Origin: a virus
Virus record (IMG/VR): IMGVR_UViG_3300017971_000122
Location: 1-43,093 of that record
DNA length: 43,093 bases
Reading direction: 5' to 3' (one strand)
The notes under the pieces are model-generated. The model made no database searches and was not told the origin of the DNA. It saw only the letters and a list, made by a program, of their open reading frames with translations. The stretch's first letter is position 1, and the number at the start of each line of letters is the position of its first letter. Made by a program: the position numbers and the translations under genes. Below, in pieces: positions 32,479-40,104 of this stretch.

Positions 32479-33909
32479 CTAAAATACTGTAGTATATTCT
32501 ATTGGACCATCATCTCCGAATAGCTGTGGAGTTAATTGACTCATCATTATTGAGTCTGCCACATTAGGAGACTGGATTTTTAAACGCCGCATTTCAACCT
32601 TAGACATAATTTGTATTAAGCCAGAAGCATTAAATTTTCTTGGTATCCTACAAAGTTCTGATCTTAGCTGTTTTATATCATCTATGCCAGAAGAAATACT
32701 TAGCATGTTGTCAGGGTCAGTATATACCCCTTTTTCAACTGCTAAATACGTGGCATAAAGCTTATCTCTGACGCTCCAATAAAACTGAGCCCGCTTGTTT
32801 TTAAAAGTCTCTCTATTTGTGCGCTCTTTTTCTTGGAGTTTAGATGTCGGCAACAGCGGTTTATACTTTTTATGAGGGTTGGCCGGTGCTTCTGACCCTT
32901 TAAACATGTTAAATTCCATTTTCTTGCCCTTAAGAGCTTTACTAACCTGGCTTTTAAGAGCGACGCCCATTCCATCACAGTCCCAAATAAAAAGATCAGC
33001 ACCGGCTTCGATCGCGAGACTAAGGGCCCAGTCTGTTCCGTCATTCACATCACCATACTTTCTTGTGATGGCTTCAAGAATGACTGACCCTTGACGAATG
33101 ACGAAGCCTTTGTCGTCAGTTCCAAGATCAGATGGGTCATAGGCTGCAACAATAGCTCCCTCGGGCTTAAATCCAAGTTTTTCATGCGCGTCAACCGCAG
33201 CATCAAACCATTCTGTAAGGATGATTGAATCTTCAACAGAGTCATTAAACTCGCCCTCCCAGATATGGTCATACTGAGCGCGCGGTAAATACTTATAGTC
33301 ATGCTGGCGTTCCATCTCAAGAACTTCAGGAAACCAAGGATTATCATTGTAATTAATTTTAACAATATAGTGGAGGTCATCCTCATAATAGCCATACTTA
33401 TCTAAGTACTTTTTGTAAGGCAAAATGAATCGTTGCGAGAAGGGGTCGGCGGAGGATAGGGGATTGGCAGAGATCCATAATTCTGAACCCTCTTCTCGCA
33501 ACGTGGGCGTTAATATCTTCAGTGAATTTTCTGATATGAACTGTCCTTCTTCCAACCAAAAGATTTTGAAACCGTGCATAGACTTGACAGCTTCAATTGA
33601 ACGACTCAAGCCCTTAAAGCGAAACCCACCACCCGCTTTATGGTCAATCTTATTACTCAGAGGACGAAAGCCAGGTACACACAACTTGCTTATTCTATCT
33701 TTTATCAGGCTGTAAACTGAATCCTCTAACGAGTTTTGAAACTCGCGTATGCAGCCTATCATGGCCCTTTCTACCTGAGCTTTCTGAGTGAGCATGCCAG
33801 CAAATGACATGCTCTTAGCTGCACCACGCCCACCATAAGCAATCTTATAGCGCTTGTTCTTCGTCAGGAACGGGGCCAGCTTCGCTGGGACTTGTAGTTG
33901 GAGCGTCAA
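32479..33909 (-). CDS. Terminase large subunit
   Basis: The 476-residue packaging motor has Walker A GGRGAAKS at residues 26-33, a Walker B-like IFWLEEG near 116-122, the ATPase coupling segment SANPLSSADPF near 145, and nuclease acidic residues in AAYDPSDLGTDDKG near 245 and IWDCDGMG. Length is close to P22 gp2 (499). The start appears to be TTG 33909: an in-frame stop lies just upstream, no ATG precedes Walker A, and no ribosome site is visible. Translation therefore depends on coupling to terS, whose end overlaps by 65 bases. Confidence 0.93.
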   Translation of the reverse strand: MTLQLQVPAKLAPFLTKNKRYKIAYGGRGAAKSMSFAGMLTQKAQVERAMIGCIREFQNSLEDSVYSLIKDRISKLCVPGFRPLSNKIDHKAGGGFRFKGLSRSIEAVKSMHGFKIFWLEEGQFISENSLKILTPTLREEGSELWISANPLSSADPFSQRFILPYKKYLDKYGYYEDDLHYIVKINYNDNPWFPEVLEMERQHDYKYLPRAQYDHIWEGEFNDSVEDSIILTEWFDAAVDAHEKLGFKPEGAIVAAYDPSDLGTDDKGFVIRQGSVILEAITRKYGDVNDGTDWALSLAIEAGADLFIWDCDGMGVALKSQVSKALKGKKMEFNMFKGSEAPANPHKKYKPLLPTSKLQEKERTNRETFKNKRAQFYWSVRDKLYATYLAVEKGVYTDPDNMLSISSGIDDIKQLRSELCRIPRKFNASGLIQIMSKVEMRRLKIQSPNVADSIMMSQLTPQLFGDDGPIEYTTVF

Positions 33910-34387
33910 CGAATGTCACAGTCCAGTCTCTGGTCCCTTCATGGGGAGTATCTTCTTCCTCCTTGGGCGCCAGGATAGGGTTATTTTTAAGTAAGTCCAT
34001 CAACGTAGAAGTTAAAGTTCTGATGGCGCTTGCGCTCCCTGTAGTAGTCGATTCCAAAGAAGACGCTAAAGCGATGGACTTTTCTAATAATATGTTTTCT
34101 AGCTGGACGTACTTAGGCAGGAGGAATTTTTGCTTGATGAGGGAAATTATTTCTGCTTCATTTTTAACCTGGGAGGCTATTTCTTCACTAAGCTCGGTAA
34201 TACTATCTAGCTTAGTAAATTGGAGGGATTCTCTTATAGATGCCGGAGATTGCTTCCAATCCTTGGCTTGGTAAGCCATAATGGAAGCGTTTATCTCATA
34301 ACTGTCAGCTAATTCTTCCAAAGACTTACCTAGAACCTCAAATTCAAACTTCAATAGGTTCCAGTCTATTTCCGATAATTTCGCCAT
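33845..34387 (-). CDS. Terminase small subunit
   Basis: The protein is 180 residues from ATG 34387. The N-terminus has a helix-turn-helix-like WNLLKFEFEVLGKSLEELAD and MAYQAKDWKQS; a long helical central region follows, then an acidic C-terminus. P22 gp3 is similar in size (162). An upstream in-frame ATG at 34414 is excluded because it is part of the -10 box of the late promoter; GGAG lies at 34399-34402. The first gene of the late arm, it recognises packaging sites and controls TerL. The family call rests mainly on position and helix pattern. Confidence 0.85.
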   Translation of the reverse strand: MAKLSEIDWNLLKFEFEVLGKSLEELADSYEINASIMAYQAKDWKQSPASIRESLQFTKLDSITELSEEIASQVKNEAEIISLIKQKFLLPKYVQLENILLEKSIALASSLESTTTGSASAIRTLTSTLMDLLKNNPILAPKEEEDTPHEGTRDWTVTFVDAPTTSPSEAGPVPDEEQAL

Positions 34388-34412
34388 ATTTCTTTGTACT
34401 CCGTTTTTCTTC

Positions 34413-34441
34413 ATTATATCATATTTTTATAACTTTGTAAA
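34413..34441 (-). promoter_or_regulatory. Late-arm promoter (leftward)
   Basis: On the minus strand, TTTACA (34436-34441) is 17 bases from TATAAT (34413-34418), with the extended -10 TGA before it. It matches sigma-70 consensus at 11 of 12 hexamer positions. Start of transcription would be near 34406, 19 bases before the terS ATG 34387. It is the only clear promoter for about 25 kb of late genes. Confidence 0.85.
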
Positions 34442-34675
34442 TAGCAAATGTAGCGGGATGTTCAGAAATATTTGGGTGTCCCAGTAGGCTCTCATATTTT
34501 CTTTTTAATGCTTTATTCAAAACCTATATGGTTATATAGACCCTCTAAAAAACCTCTTTTTAAAGCTTAGTTGGTCTAATGCGGCCTTTCTTTTGCTCAA
34601 ATTCAGTTAAGTTCTTCTTTAAAAGGGAAGGTTTGGGACTTAAATCTGGACAATACATATGTAATGCTGCCGATG
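34442..34675. other. Non-coding stretch between late promoter and iterons
   Basis: I see no gene or promoter here. It holds a short CTATAT-GGTT-ATATAG hairpin near 34527-34542 and T-rich runs. Open frames are short and overlap the iterons. Confidence 0.45.
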
Positions 34676-34811
34676 AATTGCTGGTATCCAAAATTCAGCT
34701 GCCCATAAATTGCTGGTATCCAAAACCCAGTTACAGTAGAAATCTGCTACAGCCGTCAATAAATTGCTGGTATCCAAAATTCAGCTGCCCATAAATTGCT
34801 GGTATCCAAAA
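34676..34811. repeat. Four 18-bp iterons, candidate replication origin
   Basis: AATTGCTGGTATCCAAAA occurs exactly four times, at 34676, 34708, 34762 and 34794. The spacings are 32, 54 and 32, so a unit of about 86 bp holding two copies is itself duplicated with little change. Iterons of this kind bind an initiator protein at plasmid and phage origins, or a regulator. The array lies between the divergent arms. Confidence 0.8.
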
Positions 34812-34884
34812 CTCAGTTACAGTAGAGATTGACCATGACAGCTCCTTTTAAAAGCTTAGGTGGCGGCACAAGGCCCAGGACGGG

Positions 34885-35260
34885 CTGAATCCAGTTCAGT
34901 GAATGAACCTGGCCCAGGGTTTGAACCCAACTCATTCACTGAACCCGGTTCAGTATCCGAATCCAGTTCATTCATTGAATAGTATTCAGTGACTGAATCC
35001 AGTTCATTCACTGAATGCAATCCATTAAATAACCTGGACTTATTAAGTGGATAGTATCCACTAAATGAATAAGACTTACCAGGTGAATGAGATTCACAGA
35101 ATAATACTAGCTCACTAAATAACGCGGATTTATATAATGAGTTGCGCTCACAAAACCTAATCCTCTTTATTGATTTAGGAGGAGTTCATAAATTAAAAGA
35201 GGATTTAAATCCTCAAGGAGGAGTTCACCAAATGAATAGCACTCATTGATTATTGTCCAT
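34885..35260. repeat. Cluster of short inverted and direct repeats
   Basis: TTCAGTGAATG and its complement CATTCACTGAA recur (34896-34906, 34933-34943, 35004-35014), with variants at 34970 and 34985. Perfect palindromes follow at 35046-35062 (AGTGGATA-G-TATCCACT) and 35199-35214 (GAGGATTTAAATCCTC). GGAGGAGTTCA occurs twice, at about 35178 and 35217. No gene lies in this stretch. It probably binds replication or regulatory proteins, or forms secondary structure at an origin. Confidence 0.7.
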
Positions 35261-35295
35261 CATAAAATAAGAATTTCATTCCTTGAAAATAATTG

Positions 35296-35324
35296 TTTAC
35301 TTTTATATTTTTCTATGTTATATA
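35296..35324 (+). promoter_or_regulatory. Rightward promoter P1
   Basis: TTTACT (35296-35301), 17 bases, TATATA (35319-35324), with TGT as extended -10. It shares ATTTACTTTT-type -35 and TATGTTATA-type -10 sequences with the promoters at 36310, 39077 and 42804. It drives the regulator at 35384. Confidence 0.8.
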
Positions 35325-35335
35325 TTAATTATTCA

Positions 35336-35354
35336 AGTGATCATATAGATCACT
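35336..35354. promoter_or_regulatory. Palindromic operator candidate in the leader of the 35384 regulator
   Basis: AGTGATC-N5-GATCACT is a perfect 7-bp palindrome with a 5-base centre. It starts 12 bases after the P1 -10 box, at or just after the transcription start. A winged-helix dimer encoded just downstream could bind it and repress its own gene. Confidence 0.65.
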
Positions 35355-35383
35355 AACAAACAACCTAATGAAAGGGGAAAATC

Positions 35384-35683
35384 ATGGAAAATCAAGAAAC
35401 TCGAGAAACTTTGGAAACCATGGAAAAAGAAGATCTTCTCGAAATGATCAATCTTCTTCAAGAAGAAATTGAATCCCTGAAAATTCAATTGTCTTCTCGA
35501 AAGAAAGGGAGGAAACAGGAAGTCTATGATATTCTGAAAAGTGAAGGACCTTTGAATATTTCGCAGATTGCGAAAAAGCTGGGAATTACCACGAAAAACG
35601 TGAGTTCTCAACTTACCTACTTGAAATCAGATGGTGTCAAGATTTTCACAGATGACAATGGAAAAAAGTTTATTCATGATTAA
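35384..35683 (+). CDS. Coiled-coil winged-helix regulator, 99 aa
   Basis: Residues 1-45 are a leucine-rich coiled coil (KEDLLEMINLLQEEIESLKIQL), a probable dimerisation helix. Residues 50-99 form a winged helix: RKQEVYDILKSEGPLNISQIAKKLGI-type helices and a TTKNVSSQLTYLKSDG recognition helix, then a FTDDNGKKFIHD wing. It resembles the N-terminal domain of the protein starting at 42896, in reverse domain order. The start ATG has AAAGGGG. It is first in the rightward arm, with a promoter and palindrome upstream and a terminator behind, so it is a monocistronic early regulator. Confidence 0.88.
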   Translation: MENQETRETLETMEKEDLLEMINLLQEEIESLKIQLSSRKKGRKQEVYDILKSEGPLNISQIAKKLGITTKNVSSQLTYLKSDGVKIFTDDNGKKFIHD

Positions 35684-35694
35684 TTAGAAATACC

Positions 35695-35734
35695 AAAGAA
35701 AATCTAGAATTCGCAAGAGTTCTAGATTTTCTTT
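35695..35734 (+). terminator. Terminator after the 35384 regulator
   Basis: AAAGAAAATCTAGAA (35695-35709) pairs exactly with 35720-35734, a 15-bp stem with a 10-base loop and a U-rich 3' arm. It begins 11 bases after the stop. Confidence 0.85.
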
Positions 35735-36309
35735 CTGTTCACGGTGAATGAGCCTCATTTATTGGGTGAATAAAACTCAATGAATGAGGCTCATTTACTT
35801 TGCGGATTGGGTTTTTTATTTGGCTGGAAATTCCTTTACTGCCTTATTATAAGGACGAACTGAACTGTTTGTGCTGGGAAAGTGGCAGTTATACCTAAAG
35901 AGGACGAACTGAATCGGATGTCCTGTCCCAAAGAGACGAGCTTGGTTGGGAAATGGTCTTGCATATCTGACTTAGGATCAGTAAAACAAATCCTACCCTA
36001 TTCCTATTATTTTTTCTTAATCATTTCAATATGTTATATCTATTTATTAGGGAAAATAAAAAAAAAAAAATAATAACAGCTTCTCAAATTACACAAAAAA
36101 CGTAATATAAGGAAGTTTTTTCAACTAGCCTTCCTACTCCTATCCTATTCATAACATATTGAAATCATTACGAATATGAAATAGGAGTTTCCTATCTAGT
36201 CCATTGCTCACGCAGTCCAGCCACACCACGAATATACTTTATATAATAAAATCAAATACTTATGAGCTCACAGCACATAAGGTACTGAAATGATTAAGAA
36301 TAATAATTA
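35735..36309. other. AT-rich non-coding region with inverted repeats and an SSB-gene fragment
   Basis: AATGAGCCTCATT (35747-35759) and its complement (35783-35795) form a long inverted repeat. CCTAAAGAGGACGAACTGA at 35894-35912 copies part of the SSB gene (2858-2876). ATTTCAATATGTTAT at 36023-36037 recurs inverted at 36151-36165, flanking an A13 run (36058-36070). A weak extended -10 promoter (TTTTCT-N17-TATATC) may end near 36040. I find no convincing gene. Confidence 0.6.
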
Positions 36310-36338
36310 TTTACTTTTAATTTTGAATATGTTATAAT
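36310..36338 (+). promoter_or_regulatory. Rightward promoter P2
   Basis: TTTACT (36310-36315), 17 bases, TATAAT (36333-36338), extended -10 TGT. The strongest match of the four rightward promoters. It precedes the small HTH gene at 36376 and the primase-helicase. Confidence 0.85.
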
Positions 36339-36375
36339 TCCTTTATTAATAATTATAATCAACCATGGAGGTAAA

Positions 36376-36585
36376 ATGGACTTCACAAGTGACACGAAAA
36401 CTATTATTCTCGAGATGTATAAAGCACACTATTCTGCCAAAGAAACAGCCCTCACAATCAATGCACCTTATCAAAAGATAACTGCGATCTTTCGAGGCTT
36501 CAAGGTCGCAGGCATAAATAAGTATGACCGCCTCCATCTCTCTCCCACACTTTCCAATCATCTCAATACCATGCCATTAAATTAA
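36376..36585 (+). CDS. Small helix-turn-helix protein, 69 aa
   Basis: The ribosome site GGAGGTAAA precedes ATG 36376. Residues 8-45 form a helix-turn-helix (YKAHYSAKETALTINAPYQK, then ITAIFRGFKVAGI). The rest is short and basic or polar. It lies 35 bases before the primase-helicase and may regulate it or help load it at the origin. No family is recognised beyond the HTH. Confidence 0.75.
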   Translation: MDFTSDTKTIILEMYKAHYSAKETALTINAPYQKITAIFRGFKVAGINKYDRLHLSPTLSNHLNTMPLN

Positions 36586-36620
36586 GCCCAAACCCACCCC
36601 TAACAGGCGGACATCTAACT

Positions 36621-39050
36621 ATGCAAACAGTTCCATCTTCTAAAGAAGCTCAAACAATAAATACTATTCCAGATAAGGACTACCTTATCTCTGCAATTAA
36701 GCATAACCTACCATCGTTTCTTTTGGAACAGCCTATTTGGTTGGCATATTATTATAAACGTAATCCAGATGGTACGTATTCAAAGCCACCTTGTAAAGGC
36801 TACACAGTAAAAGATGATGAACCTGGCGTTTCCTTTGGTATTGCTATTAAAGATGGATATCCTGGTATTAAAATAAATAAACACAACAATTTAATAGCAT
36901 TTGATGTTGATGACCATGAAGCCAAAAAGGGTAACCGTGAATTTTCAACAAAGGTATTGCCTGATGACTTTAAAGCCTTCTTAAATAAGCATCGCTCATA
37001 TACTGAAATATCACCCTCAAAATGCGGATTGCGCACACTCTTCTTATGTAATGACAAATCCAGCCTTCCGGGACGCGTTAATTTAAATTCTGAGCTTTGT
37101 GTGGGTGGGGAGCTGTTTGCGAATTCGGGGTATGTTACGGTGACGGGAAATGCGCTCCGAAAATGGGATATAAAGGAGATATCGGCGAGTGAAATAGTTC
37201 CTTGGTTTAAAAAGAACGGTGATCAACTTGAGCCTGAGCCTGAACCTGACCCGAGTTTGGAACTGTTCAAGCAAGCCTCGAGCCTCCCTGATCTTGATGT
37301 CATGTTGGAAGCTCTCCGGCTGTGCAGACTCGACCAGAGTGCGGCCGTTAGACGCGCCTATGAAGTCATAATGAACCAGTCTTATAATCACTATGACTAT
37401 TGGTTTAAGGTGATGTCTGCTGTGCACAACTATATGTCTATTCTAGGAACTAATAGCGCCAAAATATTTGCCAATATACTAGAGTGGAGCCAGTCAGATA
37501 CTGAAGCGTATGTAGACGACGATGACGTAATGGCGCATTGGTCCTCACTATCGGATCAAGAAAATAAAATATCATACAACACGTTGTTCAAGTTTGCTAG
37601 ATTGATTAAGTTTGACTGGCCTGTTGAAAAGGTCGACAGAAAAGGCATAGGCACGGGAAAACCTTTAATCAACGAATATAAGAATTTTAAATACCTAATG
37701 GAATACTTTGATATATCATTTTATCATGAGCCATATACTAATGGACTATATGTCGAAACTGATATCAAGACTATCGAGAATTACTTTATTGATGAAACAA
37801 CCGCGTATTTCTTTGGTAAAGTTGGCCCATTTTCACAAGAAGATTTAGTTGCTACATTGTGGACATTAGCGCAGGACAACCACTACGACAACATACCATT
37901 AGGAACTATAGCGCCAATAGCTAAGACATATATCAGTAAAACTACCAAAAAGTTTAACCTAATGGATCAATGGTTGAATACAGAATATAAGGATCTGCCT
38001 CCTGAGTTATTGGAACCTGGCACTGATTCGTCGTGCTCTAACATAGACTATATTATTGACTGTCTAAAACTGCATCCTCTACAGAACAAAGACCTGGCTA
38101 AAAAGTATTTAGAAGCATTTTTCTTTGGTATAGTGATGCCAATCTATAATCCCAATAGGATATGGCCTGAACACAATTTCATGCTCATATTGACAGGTCC
38201 TGAGAACTGCCGTAAGTCTTCATTCTTTTCCTCTCTTATGCCTCCACAGTTTAAAAACTATCTTATCACGCATTCAACTGAAACACTATCCTCTGCTAAA
38301 TCATTGCGTGACTTTATGATTCAAATGACATCATCTGCACTATTAGTAATCGATGAGTTTGAAATATTTTATAATCGGAAAAATGATTCACTGTTCAAGT
38401 CTTTGGTAACATGTGACAGTGTTGATTATATTCCGATCTACAGCAAAATGATGACAAAGACTATAAGAACTGCTGCTTTAGCTGGTACAACAAACCAGCA
38501 AAAACTACCACTAGAGCAAGATAGTTCAAGGCGGGTAGCACTTGTTGAAGTAAGTTTTATAGATACAGACAGCCTTATGAAGGTGAATTGGCACCACTTT
38601 TACCGCTCATATGTTGAGAGAGGAAAAGAATTACTGAAAGCTAAAAAGTACCCTTGGAAACTCAGTCAAGCAAATATCAATATGCAATACCAAGAGAATG
38701 AGCGGTTTAGGGCGCCTACTGAACTTGAGTACGTTCTCAAAGAGCTGTATGACTTTGACTATGAGTTTCCTGGCCTTGAAGTTATTAAGTCTGTACAATC
38801 AGATAATACCTGGCTGAGCTCTAGAAACGATGTGATAGGAACAATCAAACAGAAATACCCATCTATGCCCGTCAAAATACCTGCTCTTGTCAATGTCCTT
38901 GAACAGTTATGTGGTAAATTTACGAGTACTTCCAGGACAAGCCGTGATCTGCCAAACTGTAAAGGCACTATTTCTAAAGGAATTGTTAAGCAAGCCAAGT
39001 ACACCAAGTATGTTATGCCTCCCAAACTAACCGACTTCAACTCTGAATAA
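36621..39050 (+). CDS. Primase-polymerase/helicase (AEP-type primase with VirE/D5-like ATPase), 809 aa
   Basis: The N-terminal 230 residues resemble archaeo-eukaryotic primase-polymerases of phages: WLAYYYKRNPDGTYSKPP near 40-57, AFDVDD at 93-98 as the catalytic acidic motif, SPSKCGLRTLF at 131-141, and FANSGYVTVTG near 156-166. In the third motif the usual His appears as Arg. The C-terminal part is a superfamily 3-type helicase: LTGPENCRKSS near 524 (Walker A), LLVIDEFE (Walker B) and LAGTTNQQKLPLE (sensor). It should prime and unwind at the origin. It sits near the iterons, with AGGCGGA ahead of ATG 36621. Confidence 0.9.
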   Translation: MQTVPSSKEAQTINTIPDKDYLISAIKHNLPSFLLEQPIWLAYYYKRNPDGTYSKPPCKGYTVKDDEPGVSFGIAIKDGYPGIKINKHNNLIAFDVDDHEAKKGNREFSTKVLPDDFKAFLNKHRSYTEISPSKCGLRTLFLCNDKSSLPGRVNLNSELCVGGELFANSGYVTVTGNALRKWDIKEISASEIVPWFKKNGDQLEPEPEPDPSLELFKQASSLPDLDVMLEALRLCRLDQSAAVRRAYEVIMNQSYNHYDYWFKVMSAVHNYMSILGTNSAKIFANILEWSQSDTEAYVDDDDVMAHWSSLSDQENKISYNTLFKFARLIKFDWPVEKVDRKGIGTGKPLINEYKNFKYLMEYFDISFYHEPYTNGLYVETDIKTIENYFIDETTAYFFGKVGPFSQEDLVATLWTLAQDNHYDNIPLGTIAPIAKTYISKTTKKFNLMDQWLNTEYKDLPPELLEPGTDSSCSNIDYIIDCLKLHPLQNKDLAKKYLEAFFFGIVMPIYNPNRIWPEHNFMLILTGPENCRKSSFFSSLMPPQFKNYLITHSTETLSSAKSLRDFMIQMTSSALLVIDEFEIFYNRKNDSLFKSLVTCDSVDYIPIYSKMMTKTIRTAALAGTTNQQKLPLEQDSSRRVALVEVSFIDTDSLMKVNWHHFYRSYVERGKELLKAKKYPWKLSQANINMQYQENERFRAPTELEYVLKELYDFDYEFPGLEVIKSVQSDNTWLSSRNDVIGTIKQKYPSMPVKIPALVNVLEQLCGKFTSTSRTSRDLPNCKGTISKGIVKQAKYTKYVMPPKLTDFNSE

Positions 39051-39076
39051 TTTTTAGCTTTCTTTGGTATTACGCA

Positions 39077-39105
39077 TTTACTTTTGGCATTACTTATGAT
39101 ATAAT
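39077..39105 (+). promoter_or_regulatory. Rightward promoter P3
   Basis: TTTACT (39077-39082), 17 bases, TATAAT (39100-39105), extended -10 TGA. It lies in the gap after the primase-helicase and drives the small-gene block from 39158. Confidence 0.83.
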
Positions 39106-39157
39106 TCTTTTATAAGTTTTGGGAATTTTATGCTAACTACCAAAGAAAGGGGAAACT

Positions 39158-39547
39158 ATGGGAACTTACGTTTGTAAAGAGGACAGAACAGAACAGGAAC
39201 AGGCCTTGATTGACTGCCTTGTAGACTACTATAAGGTTAGTCCACTCGTCGCGGCCATGTGCTGTTACTCAACCAAGAAACTAATGAGTTATTCAGGGTT
39301 TAACTTGGTTGATACAGGCGGAGGTTGTACAGCTTGGGAGTATACCTTTGATAATGGAGAATATCTTCTAATTACAGATGACACAGGACATACTGAAGCT
39401 ATTATGCTTGACAAGTGCGCAATAATATGCAAGTATAAAGAAGATGGTACTCCTTACGAGGACGAATCCTATAGACTGTACGAAATTATGGAAGCATGGA
39501 ATGACACTGTTAATATGCCAAAGAAACCCAGGAGGCGCAGAATATGA
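39158..39547 (+). CDS. Hypothetical protein, 129 aa
   Basis: The first gene after P3; AAAGGGG precedes ATG 39158. The N-terminus is helical (EDRTEQEQALIDCLVDYYKV), the centre beta-rich (GGCTAWEYTFDNGEYLLITDD), and the C-terminus very basic (PKKPRRRR). The pattern resembles small cytoplasmic phage accessory proteins. No family is recognised. It overlaps the next gene by four bases. Confidence 0.75.
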   Translation: MGTYVCKEDRTEQEQALIDCLVDYYKVSPLVAAMCCYSTKKLMSYSGFNLVDTGGGCTAWEYTFDNGEYLLITDDTGHTEAIMLDKCAIICKYKEDGTPYEDESYRLYEIMEAWNDTVNMPKKPRRRRI

Positions 39548-39861
39548 CTCCAGAATACGCGAAGTCTCATTTGGATGTTAACCTTGGCCTTAAATCAGTA
39601 AAATTTATGCTAGAAAATCCTCAGTATATCACCAACTCTTGCCCTGTACATAGAGGGCACAGCCAAATGCACAATGCATCAATATCTACCTGTGAAATGT
39701 GCTCAAGACTTAACCCGAAAAGAAAGCTTTTCTCTTGGCACAGAAGTATGGGTGTTATTATTTCTGTCATCTGTCCATGTAAATATTATTCTGAAAAGGA
39801 GGCGATGAACAAACTTATCCAGTATAAGCATATCCTACTCAAAGCAAAGGAATTATCATGA
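39544..39861 (+). CDS. Cys/His-rich zinc-binding protein, 105 aa
   Basis: CPVHRGHSQMHN and CEMCSRLN supply Cys/His ligands near residues 33-58, with ICPC near 77. This is a probable zinc finger of no recognised family. The ATG overlaps the previous stop (ATGA), and the 3' end overlaps the next ATG. It belongs to a run of short zinc-binding proteins. Confidence 0.72.
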   Translation: MTPEYAKSHLDVNLGLKSVKFMLENPQYITNSCPVHRGHSQMHNASISTCEMCSRLNPKRKLFSWHRSMGVIISVICPCKYYSEKEAMNKLIQYKHILLKAKELS

Positions 39862-40034
39862 ATATTACTGAGGTAAAATTTGTTTGCTCGTGTAAACCCG
39901 TTAAGCTTTGTGATGACTGCATAGCCGATATACCGCGCTTTTTTAATCGTTGTGAGTATACCGTTGACGCTGAAAGCCGAGAAGATATTATTGGCTATAA
40001 ATGCCCTAACTGCGGAAAGGACTGGGATGACTGA
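39858..40034 (+). CDS. Zinc-ribbon microprotein, 58 aa
   Basis: The frame from ATG 39858 begins MNITEVKFVCSCKPVKLCDDC and ends with YKCPNCGKDWDD. CxC/CxxC and CPNC pairs are the two halves of a zinc ribbon. It overlaps its neighbours by four bases or so (ATGA at the start, ATGACTGA at the end), which is strong evidence that it is expressed. Role unknown. Confidence 0.75.
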   Translation: MNITEVKFVCSCKPVKLCDDCIADIPRFFNRCEYTVDAESREDIIGYKCPNCGKDWDD

Positions 40035-40104
40035 ATTCACTCTGTTTATACTGGCTATCGCCGTTTTCTTAGTAATAATTCTATCACAGAAAGAAAAACC
40101 ATGA
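40027..40104 (+). CDS. Single-span membrane microprotein, 25 aa
   Basis: ATG 40027 lies inside the ATGACTGA end of the zinc-ribbon gene, and the TGA at 40102 overlaps the next ATG (ATGA). The product is almost all one hydrophobic helix (TEFTLFILAIAVFLVIILS) with a short basic end QKEKP. Coupling on both sides makes it likely real. Possible roles include membrane effector or lysis helper. Confidence 0.6.
   Translation: MTEFTLFILAIAVFLVIILSQKEKP

Noticed and set aside
34579-34794. Short plus-strand open frame over the iterons.
   Set aside because: The frame is made by the repeats (repeated INCWYPK). No ribosome site.
34676-34811. Possible CRISPR array.
   Set aside because: The repeats are 18 bp, the gaps are 14 and 36 bases, the gap sequences are themselves duplicated, and no cas genes are present.
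35882-36073. 63-codon frame in the AT-rich control region, start GTG.
   Set aside because: It lacks a ribosome site and ends in a poly-Lys run from the A13 tract. It is better seen as the SSB fragment plus AT-rich sequence.
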